A stretch of 64,000 nucleotides of DNA from Triatoma infestans (Eukaryota > Arthropoda > Insecta > Hemiptera > Reduviidae), in the NCBI GenBank assembly GCA_011037195.1, contig JAAEAF010003319.1, positions 50,752 through 114,751 on the forward strand. Reading direction: 5' to 3'. A program made the translations under genes and the position numbers. Every line of letters begins with the position of its first letter. Position 1 is the stretch's first letter. The notes beneath the pieces are model-generated. The model was not told the origin of the DNA. It saw only the letters and a list, made by a program, of their open reading frames with translations, and ran no database searches. Of the stretch, positions 59,113 through 64,000 are shown piece after piece.

Positions 59113-62100
59113 ATGGCCGGTGAATCAAGTGCTATGGATCTGGACATAAACAATGTTGTACGTGCTTTGGAAGGAGACACTTTGGGAGATATATCCAAGA
59201 AGTTTTTCAAATATATAATAAATCATCGACATGTAATATGCCCAAATATAGGAAATATTTTAGCGTCATTCATTCCAGAAAATAATCTGGAGAAATTTTT
59301 CAAAATTAAACTAATTGATATTTGGCGGATAAATCAGAACTTGCACGAATTTTTGAACAGGAAGATACTTTTTGTGTTTCTCATGCGCTTAAGTGTAAAT
59401 GGTTTTTTGAAAATATTGATGTTGATAGCGCTGTTTTTGTGAATGAAATTCTTCCCAATTTATCATATTTTACCCGCCAAAAATGGATAAATCAATATTC
59501 TAAATATCTGAAGGACCATACTAAAGCAGAAGAAATTTTCAAGGCCTTGCAAAAGCGATACGGGACTGCGCTTGCACTGAAAATTCTCCCTGCTTGCAGT
59601 TCGAAATTTGTAGAAGCCACATTGCAAGTTACTAGGGTTCAACCAAACAGGAATCTAATTAAATTATTATTTAAGCACCATCCACTTGTTATAAAGAATT
59701 TTCTTTTCTCGGCTTTAGAGAAGAAAGCATCAGGTAACAGATTATATCAAAATTTTAAATTGGATAATTATAAAGAGACTTTAAGATTGATTGCAATTTA
59801 TTATCCTGCATATTTTATAGATTTGCATGTCAAATATGGAAGTGATTTTCCTTATATGGTGCTTGGTACAAACGTTACTAAAAGATTCGTGAAAACTCAC
59901 TCTACACTTGTTATTAAACATTTCAGAACATTAAAGGAGGTACTGACACTGGAAAAAGTCATAAAATATATGAGCAAGACACAAATTGAAAATCTTAAGG
60001 CGTCATGCTTTCCTGAATCTATAACAAAGTTCTTTCAACTGGGATGGCAAGTTGATAAACTTGAAAAAATAACATCACGTCTTGAAGAAAGTGAAAGACA
60101 CCAGATATTTCTAAGGAATTTTAAGAAATGTTATGATAAGGAATTGAGAATTAAGGATTTTGCAAACGTTATAGATCTAGATTTGATACTTCTATTACCA
60201 GTTGAAATGAGAATAGAATGGGTTCAATTGAAGCTTCCTACCCTTGAACCTGAATCTAGAAAAGCTGAATATTTGAGTTATTTACCTCCTGACAGCGCTG
60301 TACCACAAATTATGGAGATGATTGTAAGACAAAAGGAAGTTACGGTGAGAGCCAATATGGTACACTATATGCTGCGTTCCGCCTTTAGGTACAAAAAGAC
60401 TCACAAACTAATGTCGGAATGTTTTGTCTTTATTGTTCGTAGGCTTAGAAATGACAGAACGGTGATTCGAAAAAAGGTGTTCATACAACTTGAAGAAATG
60501 AAAGACATTCTCCTAAATATGTCTATAGAAGAATGGGCGACAGTAGAAGAATTTATTGACTTAATTAGGATGAATGATGAAGAGGAAAGCTTCACATATG
60601 GGTTTATAGAATTATTGTCAATAAGGATTGAACGATATTTTGCAGATGGAAGACCTATGGATGATGAAATAAGGAAATTTCTAGAATTCGTTTTCTCTTT
60701 GGATTATTATTTTTATGACTTTAATCTTTGTGAAGGAACTGTTTACCGTAAAAAGTGCTTGGAAATTTGTATTACTACTTTGCCAAATTTAGTTCTAAAG
60801 AAAAAGAATGCAAAGGCTGAAGCCATCATCTCAGTATTTCGCACTGTATGTGAATACAATTACTCTTTTAAGCGTGATAAAATTGATTGTCCTCAGTGGC
60901 TATTGACTGAAGTAGAAAGATTATTAAAGTCTGAAGAATGTGATGACTACTCTAAATCAAGTTTACACAAGGCAATTTCGAAAGATACGGTCATAAAGAA
61001 AAAAATATATAACAACATTTTTTTTTTCAAACCAAGAGTTGATGTTATAAGGTATGTGCTGCATACCAATCCTTTGCAATTAAAGCAATATAAAGTGCCT
61101 TTGATGAAGGAAATTCTCAGCAGTAAAAGTATAAAGCGTTATATTAATTTTTTTAAAACAATTACGTTATACACTCCTTTTGGATTGCCGTTGGCGTTTC
61201 GGGAATTGTGTGAACTTGTGATAAAGGCAGAAGATTTGGATCCAGAATTTTACAAACCTTCCTTCAAACCAAATGCCTTTACACTTCTTTCTATTCTTAT
61301 GCCAACAAAGGATTATATCAAAACTATCAAAGCATATACACCGACAAAAGATGAAATAGGAAGATATTCTGAGGAGAATAAATTGGCGTATAAGATACAA
61401 ATGGCCATTGCTTCTAGTCTAAAATTGGTTGCCTCACCTATGGAAATCTTGCTCTGTGTAAAATACTATGCATTTGGTGATTATTTAAAATTTGTATTAG
61501 GCTCTGTAAATAGCATCTGTGCTAATGCTCCTGAAAAAAAAAATTTGCCATTGCTTCTTGAAATTTTAGATTGTCCTGTATCATTAAAGAAAAATATCAT
61601 AAGATGTTATTGTAAAGTTGCACCTGCTGTTGATGCTGAAAAATTAATAGTTTCATTATTAGTTGAAGAAGAAAATAGATCATTAAGACTTTTGTTACTA
61701 GAACAGATTTTTCATTTTTTTTTGTCTGATCCTTGTGAAGAAAGATTTATATTTCTCATAACAGTATTCAGTCAGTTGACGCATGAAGATTTTAAATGCT
61801 TGGATGGATTATTTGATTTGAAACAAATTCCTGATAAATTTGTAGCTCCGTTTATTGAATTGTTGTGGGAAATGGTAGAATTAAAAGAAGCCATATTGGT
61901 GTCAAGCAGTAGAAATAGGATCATTGAAATAATTGATGGTGAAATTATATGTTTACTTACTGAAGATTTTTGTGACCTTTTATTGAAACAATCATTTTCA
62001 AATGATAATTTAGCGGATGGATTAGAATTTATAACTAATTATATTTTGCATGCACCAGAAGAAATATCTCTAATGTCTAGACTAGATAAAATTGCTAAAT

Positions 62101-63201
62101 ATGTGGTAGATATTGTTAAAAATAATTGGAATAAATTCAATCCTAACTGTAACATTGTATTCAAAAGTAAAAACTACTTATATAGTATAACAGAAAGTAT
62201 TTGCCAAGGAAGCCTTGAGAAAGAAAAATTGAAAATCTATCCTCGCGTTTATTAGAAAATTGGAAAAAATTTCTTCTGTCTCTGTTTTTGGCCAATGAAA
62301 TAGTTGATGAATTATTGCTACTTGAATCAACAATTTTTATATCTGCTTACCACATGAAAAAAGGTGATTTTTTGCTTGTTACTTATGTTTATATTATTCT
62401 TATGTGTATTGTCCCAATAATTTGGAAGTAGTTATATTATTTATCTATCAATAATACATTATTCAAACAATTTTTTTTTTTCTAATTGTAAACAGAAATG
62501 TGGATAAATCAGAAATCTAGTTTCTTTACGTTGAAGTTCTTGATTTTTTTTGATTGGTGAATTAATGAATTAAATGTCATGCGGGGAAGAATCATAATTT
62601 GAGAGTATTTCCTGATTTTACTCTGCCCTTCTACAAAGTTGATTATTAGCATATTAAAGCTAATTGTTTTCCTATAGTTTTTCCTATAGTCCTGTCGTCC
62701 GATAATATGTTGAAAGAGGATATTTTTTACTTCCATTTAAGAAGTCTTACCTTGTTGGTTGTTGATTTTGTTATTACAAAAATTAATAATACTTATGCTG
62801 ACTTTTTAATTTTCTTTCTTTAGTTTGCCATATCTTTCATACAATAATTATTTATGTTTACAGATGATTTTATCGCAAAGCTGGCCAGATTTTATGAAGA
62901 TTTATTAGCCAAGTATTGCACATCTTATGGAGATGAAATAATTACTTCTGTGGTTTCTTGTCTTCCAAACTGTTTAGTAAAGGAACGTCTTAGACTGGCT
63001 AAAGTCCTTCTTTGCGAAAATAAGTCTTATCAAGCTCAGTTAATGGCAATTAAGTTAATAGATACAACAATAACTAAGGAAATTGGCAATTATAAAATAA
63101 TTATTGAAAGCCTTCTTAAGTGTACACATCCACATGTGAAGTACGCTGTCGAAAGTTTTATCCGAAAACTTAATTCGGAAGTGGAAATTTCGGAGGATTA
63201 A
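59113..63201 (+). pseudogene. Tandem gene family member D, frameshifted copy
   Basis: Exon 1 59113-62363 and exon 2 62864-63201, with the same phase-1 intron (…AAAAAAG|GTGATT; TTTACAG|ATGATT). The start MAGESSAMDLD matches gene A. Two single-base losses break exon 1: one at about 59327-59333 (after LIDIW) and one at about 62243-62250 that gives a stop (…IYPRVY). Between them, 59322-62255 stays open for 977 codons. Exon 2 is intact (ends VEISED). DNA from about 60070 to 60900 is nearly identical to copy C. Either it is a young pseudogene or the two breaks are assembly errors; few other lesions are visible, so decay, if real, is recent. It would otherwise be a full-length member. Confidence 0.8.
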
Positions 63202-63298
63202 TTGGTAATGAAATATCTACAATTTTATGTTATTCATATTTTAAATTAAGCATTAATATTTTGTTCATGGGAATGTTCTTTATCAATTTAATAGTTTA

Positions 63299-63304
63299 AA
63301 TAAA
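63299..63304 (+). promoter_or_regulatory. Poly(A) signal of copy D
   Basis: AATAAA 98 bp after the stop. The 3' sequence here is shorter than in A-C but recognisably homologous. Confidence 0.5.
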
Positions 63305-63439
63305 GTAATCCAAATATAATTTATTTGAGAAATAATCAGAAACTATTTATTTCTCATGTTTGGCATTTATATGAATTTAATTGCTTATATTATGATGAAT
63401 TATCTGTGATTTTATGCATACATTGGTGGAGTACTATAT

Positions 63440-64000
63440 CTATTAACTTCAATGGTCTTTGGAGGCAGAGTGGCTCCTTAGCCAAACACTTGGACATATT
63501 GCTAAAGGTCAACCCAAGCCCTGTGACATACATGGCCCAGGATAGCATTTGTCCAACATACAATTTCGAGGTTCCATTTCGGGTGTTCCTAGGCTCTAGG
63601 GCGGAATGGTCCAAGGGGTGGGAAAAACGCTACCGGACAGTACCTCTGTGGTTTACAGACGGTTCTAGGATGGATTGCGGAACTGGAGCAGGAATGTATG
63701 GAATGAGCCCGCAGGTACTCATTGAGAGGCCGTTGGCAGGTATTCCACTATATTCCAGGCTGAAGTTTTTGCCATTAAGGACTGTGCCGAGGAGAACCTG
63801 CGTTGAGCCCCAAGGGGCAAGGTCATACGCATTTGCTCGGACAGTCAGGTCGCACCGAAAGCTCTAGAGGCTTACAGAACTACCTCATCCCTAGTGAAAG
63901 AATGTCGTGAGGCATTGGCGAGACTCTCCAGGCACAACAAGGTACAGCTACTATGGGTGCCTGGACATGCAGGGATTGAGGGTAATGAGACAGCTGATCA
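63440..64000 (+). mobile_element. LINE RNase H segment, running off the window
   Basis: Plus-strand frames encode TVPLWFTDGSRMDCGTGAGM (first RNase H Asp), EVFAIKDCAEENLR (Glu), ICSDSQVAPKALEAYRTTSS (second Asp) and VQLLWVPGHAGIEGNETADQ (His and last Asp) up to the window end. At least one stop and one frameshift are present. It resembles the RNase H LINE pieces at 37850-38350 and 39390. Confidence 0.82.

Overview
The window is nuclear DNA of an arthropod, most likely an insect. It has split genes with GT-AG introns, AT-rich intergenic DNA, and insect-type mobile elements: mariner, a Tc1-like element, hAT, Helitron, LINEs with an RNase H domain, tRNA-derived SINEs and a Ty3/gypsy remnant. I could not fix the order or species from the sequence.

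Layout. (1) 641-7421, plus strand: the last seven visible exons of a gene whose C-terminus resembles the IRAG/LRMP (MRVI1) family. Its 5' part lies outside the window, and its largest visible intron carries a SINE, a LINE ORF1 remnant and a dead mariner. (2) 7.4-14.3 kb: AT-rich intergenic DNA with repeats. (3) 14.4-63.2 kb: a tandem array of a large two-exon gene that I do not recognise. Four copies are on the plus strand: A 14359-18179, B 31937-36462, C 47812-51810, D 59113-63201. Each encodes about 1190-1200 residues of a soluble, helix-rich, possibly solenoid protein. The same phase-1 intron separates a roughly 3.2 kb first exon from a 338-bp second exon. A, B and C are intact; D has two frameshifts. 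A decayed fifth copy lies at 21078-26139, and doubled 3' flanking DNA at 52.5-55.9 kb implies another lost copy. (4) Between the copies: mariner-like, Tc1-like, hAT with a nested Helitron, several LINEs (one interrupted by another), a gypsy integrase remnant, a SINE and a MITE. (5) 63.4 kb to the end: another LINE RNase H segment running off the window.

The array is the main point of interest. Copies share flanking DNA as well as coding DNA, so the duplicated unit includes putative promoter and 3' flank. Paralogue comparison shows near-identical coding tracts (A with B, C with D) inside more divergent genes, which suggests gene conversion. It also shows pre-insertion sites for two mobile elements and displaced start codons in B and C. 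Long intact reading frames in TE-rich DNA argue that at least A, B and C are under selection. Function is unknown.
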